Positions 52,589-60,835 of a DNA stretch of 64,000 nucleotides are shown piece after piece (position 1 is the stretch's first letter; every line of letters begins with the position of its first letter). This DNA is from Gordonia heveisoli (GTDB taxonomy: Bacteria > Actinomycetota > Actinomycetes > Mycobacteriales > Mycobacteriaceae), in assembly GCF_030315745.1 (NCBI RefSeq), contig NZ_JASXSH010000001.1:124001-188000 (forward strand), written 5' to 3'. The translations under genes and the position numbers were made by a program. The notes under the pieces were generated by a model. The model was not told the DNA's origin, ran no database searches, and worked only from the letters and a program-made list of their open reading frames with translations.

Positions 52589-53251
52589 TTGACCCCTGGC
52601 CGAGCACAGCCCCCTGGCGAGCCATCCACCACCCGTCGACGTGAACCGCGACAGGAACGCAGTCGTCTACGCGTCGAACGCATCCTCGCCGCGGCCCGCG
52701 CCATCCTCGACGAGTCGGGGCCGGCCGGGATCACCATGCGCGCGGTCGCCAACCGGGCGCAGGTGCCGGTCGCCACGATCTATCAGTTCTTCACCGACCG
52801 GGAGGGCCTGATCGAGGAGTTGATCCACCACGACGTCGAGGCGCGGGAAGACGAGTTCCGACGGCTGCTCGATCCAACCGCACCGACGACCATCGCCGAG
52901 GCAGTCGACCAGGTCTTCGCCGCGCATATTTCGGTGTTTCGTCCGCACCCGCAGCTCGTGGACGCGTACTACGCGGGTGACCGCGGTCCCCGCATCGAGA
53001 CCATCCGCGCGCATCGTCGACGGCTGGCGCAGATCGTGGCGGACCTCATGGTCGGCGCCGGACTCCTTCCCCCGTCGACGCCGGCGCATATCGTCGAACT
53101 CGCCGTCGAACTCGGCGACCGCGGAATCGAATACGCACATACCGGACTTCCGGAGAATGCCCAGGACATCCTGGCTGAGACGAGGATCGCGGTGATCGCC
53201 TATCTGGATACGGTCGCGGCTCGGTCGGCTACCCCCGACGACCACGAGTGA
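52589..53251 (+). CDS. TetR-family transcriptional regulator
   Basis: 220 residues from TTG 52589 (ccggagcg upstream). After a disordered, basic N-terminus (about 1-28), the TetR helix-turn-helix reads RVERILAAARAILDESGPAGITMRAVANRAQVPVATIYQFFTDREGLIEELI. The C-terminal domain (from about 80) has AHISVFRPHPQLVDAYYAGDRGPRIETIRAH. It likely represses the upstream lipase gene via the palindrome at 51494-51518; ligand unknown. The TTG start is inferred from the ribosome site, as no ATG or GTG is nearby. Confidence 0.85.
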   Translation: MTPGRAQPPGEPSTTRRREPRQERSRLRVERILAAARAILDESGPAGITMRAVANRAQVPVATIYQFFTDREGLIEELIHHDVEAREDEFRRLLDPTAPTTIAEAVDQVFAAHISVFRPHPQLVDAYYAGDRGPRIETIRAHRRRLAQIVADLMVGAGLLPPSTPAHIVELAVELGDRGIEYAHTGLPENAQDILAETRIAVIAYLDTVAARSATPDDHE

Positions 53252-53274
53252 GGCCGTGCCGACCACCCGCCGGA

Positions 53275-53775
53275 TCAGGCGAACTCGCCGACGTCGACCA
53301 CGGCGTCGTCACCCAGCGGTCGACGGATCGACCATCGTTCGGTGAGCCTGCTGGCCGCCATCCGCCAGGCACCGTCTTCCACCACGTACTCGTCGTCGTA
53401 TTCACCGGCCAGCACCGTTTCGGTCCGATCGATCATATTGAGCTGCCGAAATCGCAGAGTCCACTGCCCGATGGCGGTGGTCGGCGAGGTCAGCGTGATG
53501 TCGGGGTGGAATCCGTGATGCATGTCGAGGATGGCGTACTGCCCATCGACCCGGTACAGCGCCATCCGCTCGAAGACCTTCGCCATCGGCTCGACATCGT
53601 CGAACACGCCGAGCCTGCCGTAGTCGATCCGAGCGCCTGATCGGATGAAGCAGCTACGAAACCCGTTGGGATCTTTGCCGTCGCAGACACGCCAGTAGCG
53701 GTGTTTGAGCGCCTTGATCGCCGCGACGCGGTCCAGGTCGTCCAGTCGGCGAGCCAACTCGTCGGATTCGGTCAT
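53275..53775 (-). CDS. SnoaL-like/NTF2-fold protein
   Basis: 166 residues from ATG 53775. NTF2-like cone fold: ELARRLDDLDRVAAIKALKHRYWRVCDGKDPNGFRSCF at the start, central DDVEPMAKVFERMALYRVDGQYAILDMHHGFHPDITL with His residues, and the terminal AGEYDDEYVVEDGAWRMAASRLTERWSI. Matches the SnoaL_4 class, which includes bile-acid 7-dehydratase-like and scytalone dehydratase-like enzymes. Could be a dehydratase or isomerase. Converges with the TetR gene (23 bp between stops). Confidence 0.8.
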   Translation of the reverse strand: MTESDELARRLDDLDRVAAIKALKHRYWRVCDGKDPNGFRSCFIRSGARIDYGRLGVFDDVEPMAKVFERMALYRVDGQYAILDMHHGFHPDITLTSPTTAIGQWTLRFRQLNMIDRTETVLAGEYDDEYVVEDGAWRMAASRLTERWSIRRPLGDDAVVDVGEFA

Positions 53776-53876
53776 CCACCAACCATAGGGTCCACATGCG
53801 CCGGGGCGGTCGAAAGCACTGGGCATCGGTGGTCACCGGGCCTACCCTGGAAAGTGGTAGTTCGAAAGGTGGCATC

Positions 53877-54710
53877 ATGCTGGCCGACGAGACCATGGAC
53901 AGGATCGCGAACGACATCGTCGCGGTCGACGGCGTCATCGGCGTGACGCTGGGCGGAAGCCGCGCACGGGGCGACGCAGGCCCCGACTCCGATGTCGATC
54001 TGGGCGTCTACTACGAGGGTTCGCTCGACGTGGCGGCGCTGTCCACCCTGGCCCGACGATGGTCGGGGTCCGGCGCAGAGGTGGTCGGACCGGGGACGTG
54101 GGGTCCGTGGGTCGACGGCGGCGGCTGGCTCACCATCGAGGACACCGCCGTGGACTGGCTGCTGCGCGACGTCGCGCGCGTCCGCGAGCAATGGCAGCGA
54201 GCCGGCGACGGCGAATTCGCGTTCCACATGCAGGTCGGCCATCCGTTGGGGTTCCTCGACGTCGCCTACGCCGGGGAACTCGCGCAGGCTCGCGTGCTGG
54301 CCGATCCGGGCAATGTGCTGTGGCCGCTGCACACCGCGATGCGCACCTACCCACCCGCATTGCGACAGGCGATGGTGCATCTGCTGTGGGAGGCCGGGTT
54401 CGTGCTGATCTTCGCACGAAAGGCGGTGCGCCAGAACGACCTGGCGTTCATCTCGATGGCGCTGTCGCGCTCACTCATGCTGTGTTCGCATGTGTTGTAC
54501 GCCCACAATTCGGTCTGGGCGACCAACGACAAAGGGCTGGTCCCCGGGGTGGCCCGGCTGGCCGAGGCGCCACCCGACTTCGCCGACCGCGCCGCCGAGG
54601 CCATCGCCGCGGTGCGCGGTTCGGGAGAGGACCTCGTCGATGCGATCGAGCGAGTCCAGTCACTGGTCGGCGAGACCGAGAAGATCGCCGCCCCCGAACG
54701 TCACAACTGA
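53877..54710 (+). CDS. Nucleotidyltransferase-domain protein
   Basis: 277 residues from ATG 53877 (gaaaggtgg upstream). DNA polymerase beta-like nucleotidyltransferase: GVTLGGSRARGDAGPDSDVDLGVYY (about 23-46) contains the GSx10DxD metal triad. A helical C-terminal domain (from about 130, RVLADPGNVLWPLHTAMRTYPPALRQAMVHLLWEAGF) follows, as in kanamycin nucleotidyltransferase-like proteins of the DUF4037 type. It could modify a small molecule or a toxin/antitoxin partner. No partner is adjacent, so it does not look like a toxin-antitoxin pair. Confidence 0.8.
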   Translation: MLADETMDRIANDIVAVDGVIGVTLGGSRARGDAGPDSDVDLGVYYEGSLDVAALSTLARRWSGSGAEVVGPGTWGPWVDGGGWLTIEDTAVDWLLRDVARVREQWQRAGDGEFAFHMQVGHPLGFLDVAYAGELAQARVLADPGNVLWPLHTAMRTYPPALRQAMVHLLWEAGFVLIFARKAVRQNDLAFISMALSRSLMLCSHVLYAHNSVWATNDKGLVPGVARLAEAPPDFADRAAEAIAAVRGSGEDLVDAIERVQSLVGETEKIAAPERHN

Positions 54711-54746
54711 GCAGCTACCGGCCGACTGTCGACACCCCGCGCACCG

Positions 54747-55892
54747 CTACGTCGCCGTACCTCCGGTGCCACCCAGTTGTGGTCGATGCAGCACGAGTTT
54801 GGTCGTGTGGGCGCGGTATGCCTGCGGGGCGTCGTCCCAGTCGGCCAGCACGGTGGTCACCTGTTCGGCGGGAAAGCCACTCTCGGCAATGAACGACAAC
54901 AGGCCGGGCAAGGTGGGACGGACATGGGAGACCCCGATGTGCAGAGAGGCGTCGTTGGCGTACATATGCATCAGCGGCACCTTGGTCCCGGGCGGGAGGT
55001 AGTAGCCGACGGGGGTGCAACGTCCGCCCGGTTCCAGCGCGCGCAACGCCAAGTCAACCCCGGCCGCACTCGAGGTGCCCTCGACGGCGATGTCGTAGCG
55101 TCGGCCCGGGAGGTCTGCCTGCCGCAGCCTACCCTTGCGGGCCTGATGCACTGTGGCCCCGAGCTTTTCGGCGATCGCGAGCCGTTCTGGGCGGTGATCG
55201 ACGTAATCCACCACGCCGGCTCCATGGGCGACGGCGAGCCCGGCGGCGTACAGACCGATGCTCTGTGCCGCGCCACCGAGGATCAGCACCGAACCACCGG
55301 GTCGCTCCGCCAGCGGCGGCACGACACAGCGCCATGCGTCGCTGAGATTGTCACTGGCCGCGGCCACCCGAAGCGGGTCGACGCCGTCGGGAACCTTGAC
55401 CAGCATGTGATCGGCGAAGGGGATGCGGAGCCGGTCGGCGACCATCCCACCCCACGGACCGCTGGCCGGACCGAATCCGAAGGCGGACAGCGTGCCCGCC
55501 GAGGTCGTCGCGCATTTCGCGGTCAGGCCGCGGCGGCAGGGCAGACAGTCACCGCACGACACCGCCCAGGGCACCACGACTACATCGCCAACGGCGAGCC
55601 CGCCGACCGCCTCGCCGACCGATACCACCTCGGCCACACACTCATGCCCGATGCCGAATGGCCCCTGGAACGGCACCGACCCACAGATCCCCGCGACCAC
55701 CGGATCTATCAGGCCCAGACGCAAACCCGCCTGCATCGGCCGCGACACATGGCGATGGATCGGCATGGTGTCGCCGTCGCACCGCGAAGCGATGAACGGC
55801 CGTACGATCGCATCGCCAGGATCGGTGATCGTCGGGTCGGCGCGCTCGCGCCACTCCAGTCGGTGTGCCTTGATCAGCTGTAGCTCACGCAT
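54747..55892 (-). CDS. Zinc-binding medium-chain dehydrogenase
   Basis: 381 residues from ATG 55892. MDR fold: catalytic-zinc region FGIGHECVAEVVSVGEAVGGLAVGDVVVVPW, structural-zinc cluster CGDCLPCRRGLTAKC (four Cys), and the Rossmann motif VLILGGAAQSIGLYAAGLA. The C-terminal part is LRALEPGGRCTPVGYYLPPGTKVPLMHMY. Similar to threonine/sorbitol dehydrogenase-like enzymes. ATG shares one base with the stop of the tautomerase gene (TGATG), so they are coupled. NAD or NADP preference and substrate unknown. Confidence 0.88.
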   Translation of the reverse strand: MRELQLIKAHRLEWRERADPTITDPGDAIVRPFIASRCDGDTMPIHRHVSRPMQAGLRLGLIDPVVAGICGSVPFQGPFGIGHECVAEVVSVGEAVGGLAVGDVVVVPWAVSCGDCLPCRRGLTAKCATTSAGTLSAFGFGPASGPWGGMVADRLRIPFADHMLVKVPDGVDPLRVAAASDNLSDAWRCVVPPLAERPGGSVLILGGAAQSIGLYAAGLAVAHGAGVVDYVDHRPERLAIAEKLGATVHQARKGRLRQADLPGRRYDIAVEGTSSAAGVDLALRALEPGGRCTPVGYYLPPGTKVPLMHMYANDASLHIGVSHVRPTLPGLLSFIAESGFPAEQVTTVLADWDDAPQAYRAHTTKLVLHRPQLGGTGGTAT

Positions 55893-56323
55893 CAGCGCTG
55901 CTCCTTCGTCGCCTTCGCGACAGTGACCAGATCCGCCAGTCGGATGATGCCGCCACCGGCGCCCCAGGTGCCATCCGGCTGTTCGTGGATCAGCACCCAT
56001 ACCCGCAACGCATCGGCCTGTTCGAGACCGGCCGCGTTCAGCACGTCGGTCGTGACCTGCTGGACGAGGCCGGTCTTGCGACGGTCGGACAGCGCACCCG
56101 CAGGCACCGTGACGTCGACGCGAAAGCGCGGCAGATCGTCGCCGAGACTGCCGAACCCACCGTCGGGTACCTCGTCGACGCGTACCCAGGTCAGCGCCCG
56201 GAAGACGTCCGTGTCGGGTGCGCCCTCCCAATGCAGCAGTGTCTCGGCAAGCGTCATACGCAGGGAATTGCGTGAATCCTGGTCGAGTACGCCAGTCGGC
56301 AGACTCAGCACGATCATCGGCAT
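55892..56323 (-). CDS. Tautomerase-superfamily protein
   Basis: 143 residues. Starts M-P, so the mature N-terminus would be the catalytic Pro1 of 4-oxalocrotonate tautomerase. The length suggests a fused double beta-alpha-beta unit, like MSAD/CaaD-type members. DEVPDGGFGSLGDDLPRFRVDVTVPAGALSDRRKTGLVQQV resembles the second half of that fold. First gene of an operon with the Zn dehydrogenase, divergent from a TetR gene. It may act on an enol/keto intermediate of an aromatic or haloacid pathway. Confidence 0.82.
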   Translation of the reverse strand: MPMIVLSLPTGVLDQDSRNSLRMTLAETLLHWEGAPDTDVFRALTWVRVDEVPDGGFGSLGDDLPRFRVDVTVPAGALSDRRKTGLVQQVTTDVLNAAGLEQADALRVWVLIHEQPDGTWGAGGGIIRLADLVTVAKATKEQR

Positions 56324-56341
56324 CGGAGAACTCCTCGAGGT

Positions 56342-56395
56342 CGTTATAACAGTCGCTATAGCGATCGGACGCTACACTAAGACGACCGTTATAGC
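56342..56395. promoter_or_regulatory. Three copies of a CG[T/C]TATA[A/G]C motif, TetR operator candidates
   Basis: cgttataac (56342-56350), cgctatagc (56354-56362, part of the perfect palindrome cgctatagcg at 56354-56363) and cgttatagc (56387-56395) lie in the 95-bp gap between divergent tautomerase and TetR genes. Confidence 0.55.
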
Positions 56396-56418
56396 CAGAT
56401 GCCGAGGACGCCGCCCAC

Positions 56419-56991
56419 ATGCCCGACACCCCTACCCGCAGTCAGATGGTGGCCGGTGCGGCCGAGTTACTCGGCCGCCGCGGATTGCGCGCCGCAAGCA
56501 TCCGCGAGCTGGCCAAGAGCTCCGGCGCCCCGCTCGGATCGACCTATCACTACTTTCCCGACGGGAAGGTGCAACTGGTCACCGAGGCCGTCCGTTTCGC
56601 CGACGAGCTGACCGTGCGCACGCTGGCGGCCGCGTTGGACAACGGTCCGGTCGCCGGCCTACGGGCCTTCGTCGAGATGTGGCGGCGGGTCGTCGTCGGC
56701 AGCGACTTTCGCGCCGGTTGTCCGGTGCTGGCGGTGTCGGTACAGGAGCCGGATGAGGGTGTCGAAGAACCATTGCGTTCCGCGGCAGCGGCATTCGAGC
56801 GATGGACCGAGCTGCTGACGCAATCCCTCCGCGATCACGGTGCCGACGCCGAACACGCGACACGGGTCGCCACGCTCATCGTCGCCGCACTCGAAGGCAC
56901 CGTCGCAATCTGTCGCGCCCAACGCAGCATCACCGCGCTCGACGTGACCGCGGCCGCCCTGGAAGACGCCATCCGTGCGGCAATCCGGTAG
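56419..56991 (+). CDS. TetR-family transcriptional regulator (LfrR/YxaF-like)
   Basis: 190 residues. Helix-turn-helix MVAGAAELLGRRGLRAASIRELAKSSGAPLGSTYHYFPDGKVQLVTEAV (about 10-58). The C-terminal ligand domain has FRAGCPVLAVSVQEPDE and ERWTELLTQSLRDHGADAEHA, a pattern of the TetR_C_33/YxaF-type group, with the Cys in RAGCPVL. Divergent from the tautomerase-dehydrogenase operon with a 95-bp intergenic operator zone, so it very probably represses that operon. Confidence 0.88.
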   Translation: MPDTPTRSQMVAGAAELLGRRGLRAASIRELAKSSGAPLGSTYHYFPDGKVQLVTEAVRFADELTVRTLAAALDNGPVAGLRAFVEMWRRVVVGSDFRAGCPVLAVSVQEPDEGVEEPLRSAAAAFERWTELLTQSLRDHGADAEHATRVATLIVAALEGTVAICRAQRSITALDVTAAALEDAIRAAIR

Positions 56992-57170
56992 CGCACCGTG
57001 CCGGGCACCGTCGGCACCTCCAGGACCACCGCCTCCGAGGAGCACGGCGCGCCGGATTCGCGTCCGAGACCGGCGTACATCAACACCTGATCGCGGCCGG
57101 ATATCGATACCGGACAACATTTTTCGATAGTCGACCACCTGAGGCCAGGACGCCACTACGGTGCGATGCC

Positions 57171-58136
57171 ATGGGTGACACGGTGCAGATCCAGCCCGGC
57201 GAGCTGATGCGGGCCACCTATCGAAGTCTGCGTCTGTCGATGATCGCGCTCATCCTGATGCTCGGCTTCGCGATCCTGTGGCAAGCGGCGATCAGTGAGT
57301 GGCGGTTCCAGACCTCGATCAGCGCGTATTTCTACACGGGTGTCCATCCGGTCTTCATCGGTGCGCTGTGTGCCCTCGGCGCCCTACTGATGGCCTACAA
57401 GGGCAGTACCCGAGTGGAGGATGTGCTGCTCAACTTCTCCGGCTATTTCGCCTTCTTCGTCGCGTTCATCCCATGCCGTCGGCCCGATCCCATCTACGGA
57501 CCCGGCGCGCTGCCGGAGACGTTCCCGGCGGACACCGACATCGAGATCGCGGTCGCCGCCGCATTCGTCGTCGGCCTACTCGGGTTGGCACTGTGGGGCT
57601 TCACGAGCGATTGGCGATCAGTGGGTGGCAGCGTCATCGACGTCGCGCATATGTCGTTGGGGCCAACGTCGATCGCGGTCGACCTCGCCTGGTTGGCGCG
57701 CATCGGCGGGTGGGTGATCACCCTGATCCTGTTCGGTCTGTACATCTGGGATCGGGAGGCATTGACCGATTACGGGCACTACATCGCCGCGATCGGCATG
57801 TTCGTCGGACTGGGAATGGTGGTGGCATACAACGCGGTGATGGGCGCGCTCGTCAACGCGGAACGCAACGGCACCTCGGTGGCAGCGGAGATCCGGCAGG
57901 GTCGACCGCTGATCTACGCGGCATTGGCCTTCGGCATGGAGCTCGCGGTGATCGTGGCGGTGGTACTGGGCGCCCTCGGGCACGGTTCGTCTCCACACGG
58001 CTTGATCAGCGTCGAAGCCGTCCTGCTGATCCTGTTCGCAATCGCCTGGGCAGTCCAGAGCCATGAGCTCTGGGATGAGGGGCCACGGCCCGTGGTGGTG
58101 CCGACCGCCGACGACGGGGACAGCCCCGAGCCGTAG
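57171..58136 (+). CDS. Multi-pass membrane protein, function unknown
   Basis: 321 residues from ATG 57171. About seven hydrophobic helices: 20-40 (SMIALILMLGFAILWQAAI), 55-75, 85-102, 125-147, 175-195 (GWVITLILFGLYIW), 205-228, and 250-275. The loop AISEWRFQTSISAYFYTGVHPVFIGAL is distinctive. There is a short polar tail PRPVVVPTADDGDSPEP. No transporter signature was recognised. Ends 44 bp before the FetB-like start on the same strand and may be cotranscribed with it. Confidence 0.75.
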   Translation: MGDTVQIQPGELMRATYRSLRLSMIALILMLGFAILWQAAISEWRFQTSISAYFYTGVHPVFIGALCALGALLMAYKGSTRVEDVLLNFSGYFAFFVAFIPCRRPDPIYGPGALPETFPADTDIEIAVAAAFVVGLLGLALWGFTSDWRSVGGSVIDVAHMSLGPTSIAVDLAWLARIGGWVITLILFGLYIWDREALTDYGHYIAAIGMFVGLGMVVAYNAVMGALVNAERNGTSVAAEIRQGRPLIYAALAFGMELAVIVAVVLGALGHGSSPHGLISVEAVLLILFAIAWAVQSHELWDEGPRPVVVPTADDGDSPEP

Positions 58137-58180
58137 CCCGGCGTGTGTGCGGCTTGCCGATTGTCATCGCGACGGCAACG

Positions 58181-58945
58181 ATGTCCTACGTGAGCGGGAT
58201 CGACGACGGGCTCGTCAACGTAGGCCCGGCGCTCGGTGTCGCGGTCGCAGCGCTGGCCATCATCGCTATCATCGTCAACCACTACGGCGGCGCGGGCCTC
58301 GGCGCCGCGACCGCCCGCGCCGCGCTTCGCGCCGTGATCCAGTTGGCCGCACTCGCCGCGGTTCTCGCGGTCGTCATCACCCATCTGTGGTCGTCGTTGC
58401 TGTTCGTCGCGGTGATGGCATCGGTCGCGTCCTGGACGTCGGCCGGGCGGATCACCGGATGCCGGGCCACTCTGACCGCGACGCTGCGGTCCCTGCTGCC
58501 GGTCGCCGCGGCGACGATCGCGATCGTCGCACTGATGGTCGCCATCGGCGTGCTGCCCGCCACCGGACTCGCGATCATCCCCACCGCCGGCATCCTGTTC
58601 GGCGGCGCGATGAACACCGCCTCGCTGGCAGGCAAACGCGCCCACGACGAATTGCGTACGCGCCACGGCGAAGTCGAGGCGGCGCTCTCGCTCGGCTTCG
58701 CCACCCGGGACGCGCGAATGGAGGTGGTGCAGACCGCGGCGGCGACGGCGCTGATACCCGGCCTGGATCAGACCCGGTCGGTCGGCCTGGTGACCATTCC
58801 GGGTGCCTTCGTCGGCATGGTGCTCGGTGGTGCGTCGACGACGGCCGCCGCCGTCATGCAGCTGTTCGTCCTGATCACACTGCTGGTGGTCAGCGGGATC
58901 GCCGCCGCGATCACCGTGGAGATGGTCGCCCGCGGCGACATGTGA
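58181..58945 (+). CDS. FetB/UPF0014-family ABC transporter permease
   Basis: 254 residues from ATG 58181 (GTG 58145 is an alternative). About seven helices. UPF0014 hallmarks: ARAALRAVIQLAALAAVLA, IPTAGILFGGAMNTASLAGKR, LSLGFATRDARMEVVQTAAATALIPGLDQTRSVGLVTIPGAFVGMVLGGAS. FetB works with the ATPase FetA in iron export or metal homeostasis. No ATPase gene adjoins it here, so the partner is either elsewhere or replaced. The 57171 membrane protein precedes it. Confidence 0.85.
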   Translation: MSYVSGIDDGLVNVGPALGVAVAALAIIAIIVNHYGGAGLGAATARAALRAVIQLAALAAVLAVVITHLWSSLLFVAVMASVASWTSAGRITGCRATLTATLRSLLPVAAATIAIVALMVAIGVLPATGLAIIPTAGILFGGAMNTASLAGKRAHDELRTRHGEVEAALSLGFATRDARMEVVQTAAATALIPGLDQTRSVGLVTIPGAFVGMVLGGASTTAAAVMQLFVLITLLVVSGIAAAITVEMVARGDM

Positions 58946-58963
58946 CCGACGAGCCGGCGACCG

Positions 58964-60700
58964 TCAGGTCGCGATCCGGAACTGTTTGATCTTCCGGTAG
59001 ATCGTCGCGCGCGAGATGCCGAGCGACTGCGCGGCCTTCTGCTTGTTGAAGTGATTCTCGGTCAGCGACCGCACGATCTCATCACGCTCGAGCGCCTCGA
59101 TCCGACTGAGCCGATGTCGGGCGAAGGTTCGGCACACCGGCGGTAGATCGTCGACCTCGACGACCCCCGAATACTGTTGCCGTACAACGGATAGCAGGAT
59201 CTCGCGCAACTGGGCCACGTTTCCCGGCCACCCAAACTTGGCCAATTGCCTCATCGCGGCCGGCGACAGGGTCAGCCTGTCGCCACGGCTCAACTGGCGC
59301 AGCAGCAGCGGGACGAGATCGTCGAGGTCGTCGAGCCGGAAACGCAGCGCGGGGATGGTGACCGTCCGGCTGAAGAACGGCAACAACAGACCCTCGACCG
59401 CAGTCGTCGTGTTGTCCGGGCCGAGGGTGACTCCCACCCAGCCATCGTGTTCGCGGCCGGAGAGCAGATCGACGAGCTGTTCGACAGTGGCGTCGTCGAG
59501 CTGGTCGATGTCGCGCAGGATCACATTGAATCCGTCGCGGTCGAGTTCGTCCTCCAGGTGCGTCATACCGGCGGGCGTCGCCAGATCGCCGGGTCCGAAG
59601 CTACGCACGGATCCCGACCGTTTCAGTTCGGCGGCACCGCGCAGGACCGCGCAGCGGCCGACCCCGGGTTCACCGGCGACTGCGATCCACTGGGAGGTCT
59701 CCAGCGCACGCCGCACCTCCGACGTCGCCCGCCGCCACGACGAGCTACGCCCGGCCAGACCGGGCAGGGTCGTCGGGGTCCCGGTCGCGGCCAGCGCACG
59801 ACGAAGTGTGGCCTCGGTGACGTGGACGGCGAAGATCGCACCCATCCCGTCCAGCGCGGTATCGACCCTGGTCAGACGCACGGTGGTGCCGCTGGGTAGG
59901 GTGTCCACCCGCGATCGGCTCACCGCACCGACGCAGTCGGCGGCGTAGTCGAGCAGCGTCGCCTGGTCGTCGGAGTCCAGCCGCTGTCGGAGCTTCTGAT
60001 TCGTCAGGACCAGATCGTCGCCGAGCGCGACGACCATCACGCCGGCATGGCGGCGGCACACCGCGGCGAACTCGTTGAGCAGCGCGATGTGACTGGCACT
60101 GGCCTGTTCGAGCAGACGATCCTCGATGCGGGCCGCCGCCGACACCGCGAGCGTGGACATCAGACCCCCGCCGTGCTGCACCCACCCGGTCAGATCCACC
60201 GCCCCCAGCAGCGCACCCGAAACCGGATCGAAGATCGGGGCCCCCGCGCACGCCAGGTTCACCAGCGATTCGCAGTAGTGTTCAGCGCCGATGACCATCG
60301 TCGGCTTCCTCGTCTCGAGCGTCGTGCCGATGCCATTGGTGCCGACGAACTCCTCGGAATAGCTGAAGCCCGGTGCGAGATGAACCGAATCGAGATCGTG
60401 GCAGAGCGAACTCGCCGCCGCCGCGCGGCTCAGCACCACCCCGTCGTGGGAGGTCAGGATGACGCTGATCGGATCGCTGGCCAGCCCGTCGGCGAGGTCA
60501 CGCATCACCGGCCGGGCCGCCGCAGCCAGCGGGGAGTCGAGTTCGGGTTCCCGGATGAACGCGAGATCGACCGTGTCGGAGTCGACGGCGAGTGCCTTGG
60601 AACGGCGCCACGACATCGAGATGGAGTCGCGAAGTTCACCCGCGAGTTCCTGATCTGCGAGGAAGCGCTGGCGCATGGTGAGTACGTCGAAGTCGGTCAT
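58964..60700 (-). CDS. GAF-AAA-Fis transcriptional regulator (AcoR/MimR-like), AAA domain degenerate
   Basis: 578 residues from ATG 60700. N-terminal GAF-type sensor (about 60-230), with FVGTNGIGTTLETRKPTMVIGAEHYCESLVNLACAGAPIFDPVSGALLGAVDLTG, exact AcoR-family pattern. The AAA domain (about 310-510) is degraded: Walker A reads GEPGVGRC without Lys-Ser/Thr, there is no GAFTGA, and the Walker B region is NVILRDIDQL. The C-terminal Fis helix-turn-helix LTENHFNKQKAAQSLGISRATIYRKIKQF is intact. Relatives activate alcohol, acetoin and propane-oxidation operons. With no sigma-54 contact loop, it must act on ordinary promoters. A palindrome lies upstream at 60772-60788. Confidence 0.87.
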   Translation of the reverse strand: MTDFDVLTMRQRFLADQELAGELRDSISMSWRRSKALAVDSDTVDLAFIREPELDSPLAAAARPVMRDLADGLASDPISVILTSHDGVVLSRAAAASSLCHDLDSVHLAPGFSYSEEFVGTNGIGTTLETRKPTMVIGAEHYCESLVNLACAGAPIFDPVSGALLGAVDLTGWVQHGGGLMSTLAVSAAARIEDRLLEQASASHIALLNEFAAVCRRHAGVMVVALGDDLVLTNQKLRQRLDSDDQATLLDYAADCVGAVSRSRVDTLPSGTTVRLTRVDTALDGMGAIFAVHVTEATLRRALAATGTPTTLPGLAGRSSSWRRATSEVRRALETSQWIAVAGEPGVGRCAVLRGAAELKRSGSVRSFGPGDLATPAGMTHLEDELDRDGFNVILRDIDQLDDATVEQLVDLLSGREHDGWVGVTLGPDNTTTAVEGLLLPFFSRTVTIPALRFRLDDLDDLVPLLLRQLSRGDRLTLSPAAMRQLAKFGWPGNVAQLREILLSVVRQQYSGVVEVDDLPPVCRTFARHRLSRIEALERDEIVRSLTENHFNKQKAAQSLGISRATIYRKIKQFRIAT

Positions 60701-60771
60701 AGGCGCTCTTTCCACACCGGCCGGGCCGTCGACCGTCGTAAGCCCACCCTACGACCATGATGTGTGATGGA

Positions 60772-60788
60772 TGTCTCATCTTGAGACA
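60772..60788. promoter_or_regulatory. Palindrome tgtctca-tct-tgagaca before the regulator gene
   Basis: Perfect 7-bp arms and 3-bp centre, 72-88 bp upstream of ATG 60700. TGTC-n-GACA-type sites are the known targets of AcoR-family activators, so this may be an autoregulatory site. Confidence 0.55.
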
Positions 60789-60832
60789 CTGTCCGTGTCA
60801 CCGACGGCCGCGACCGCCGGCGACACGGACAG
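60789..60832 (-). terminator. Hairpin after the quinol monooxygenase-like gene
   Basis: Perfect 11-bp arms (60789-60799 and 60822-60832) with a GC-rich 22-nt loop, beginning 3 bp past the stop of the minus-strand gene at 60836. Probable terminator of the adh-groEL-like operon. Confidence 0.7.
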
Positions 60833-60835
60833 ATC

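Noticed and set aside
53275-54710. Toxin-antitoxin pair formed by the nucleotidyltransferase and its neighbour
   Set aside because: The neighbour is a SnoaL-like protein on the other strand; no HEPN or MNT-antitoxin partner is present.
58964-60700. Sigma-54-dependent activator
   Set aside because: GAFTGA and Walker A residues are missing and the lineage lacks sigma-54.
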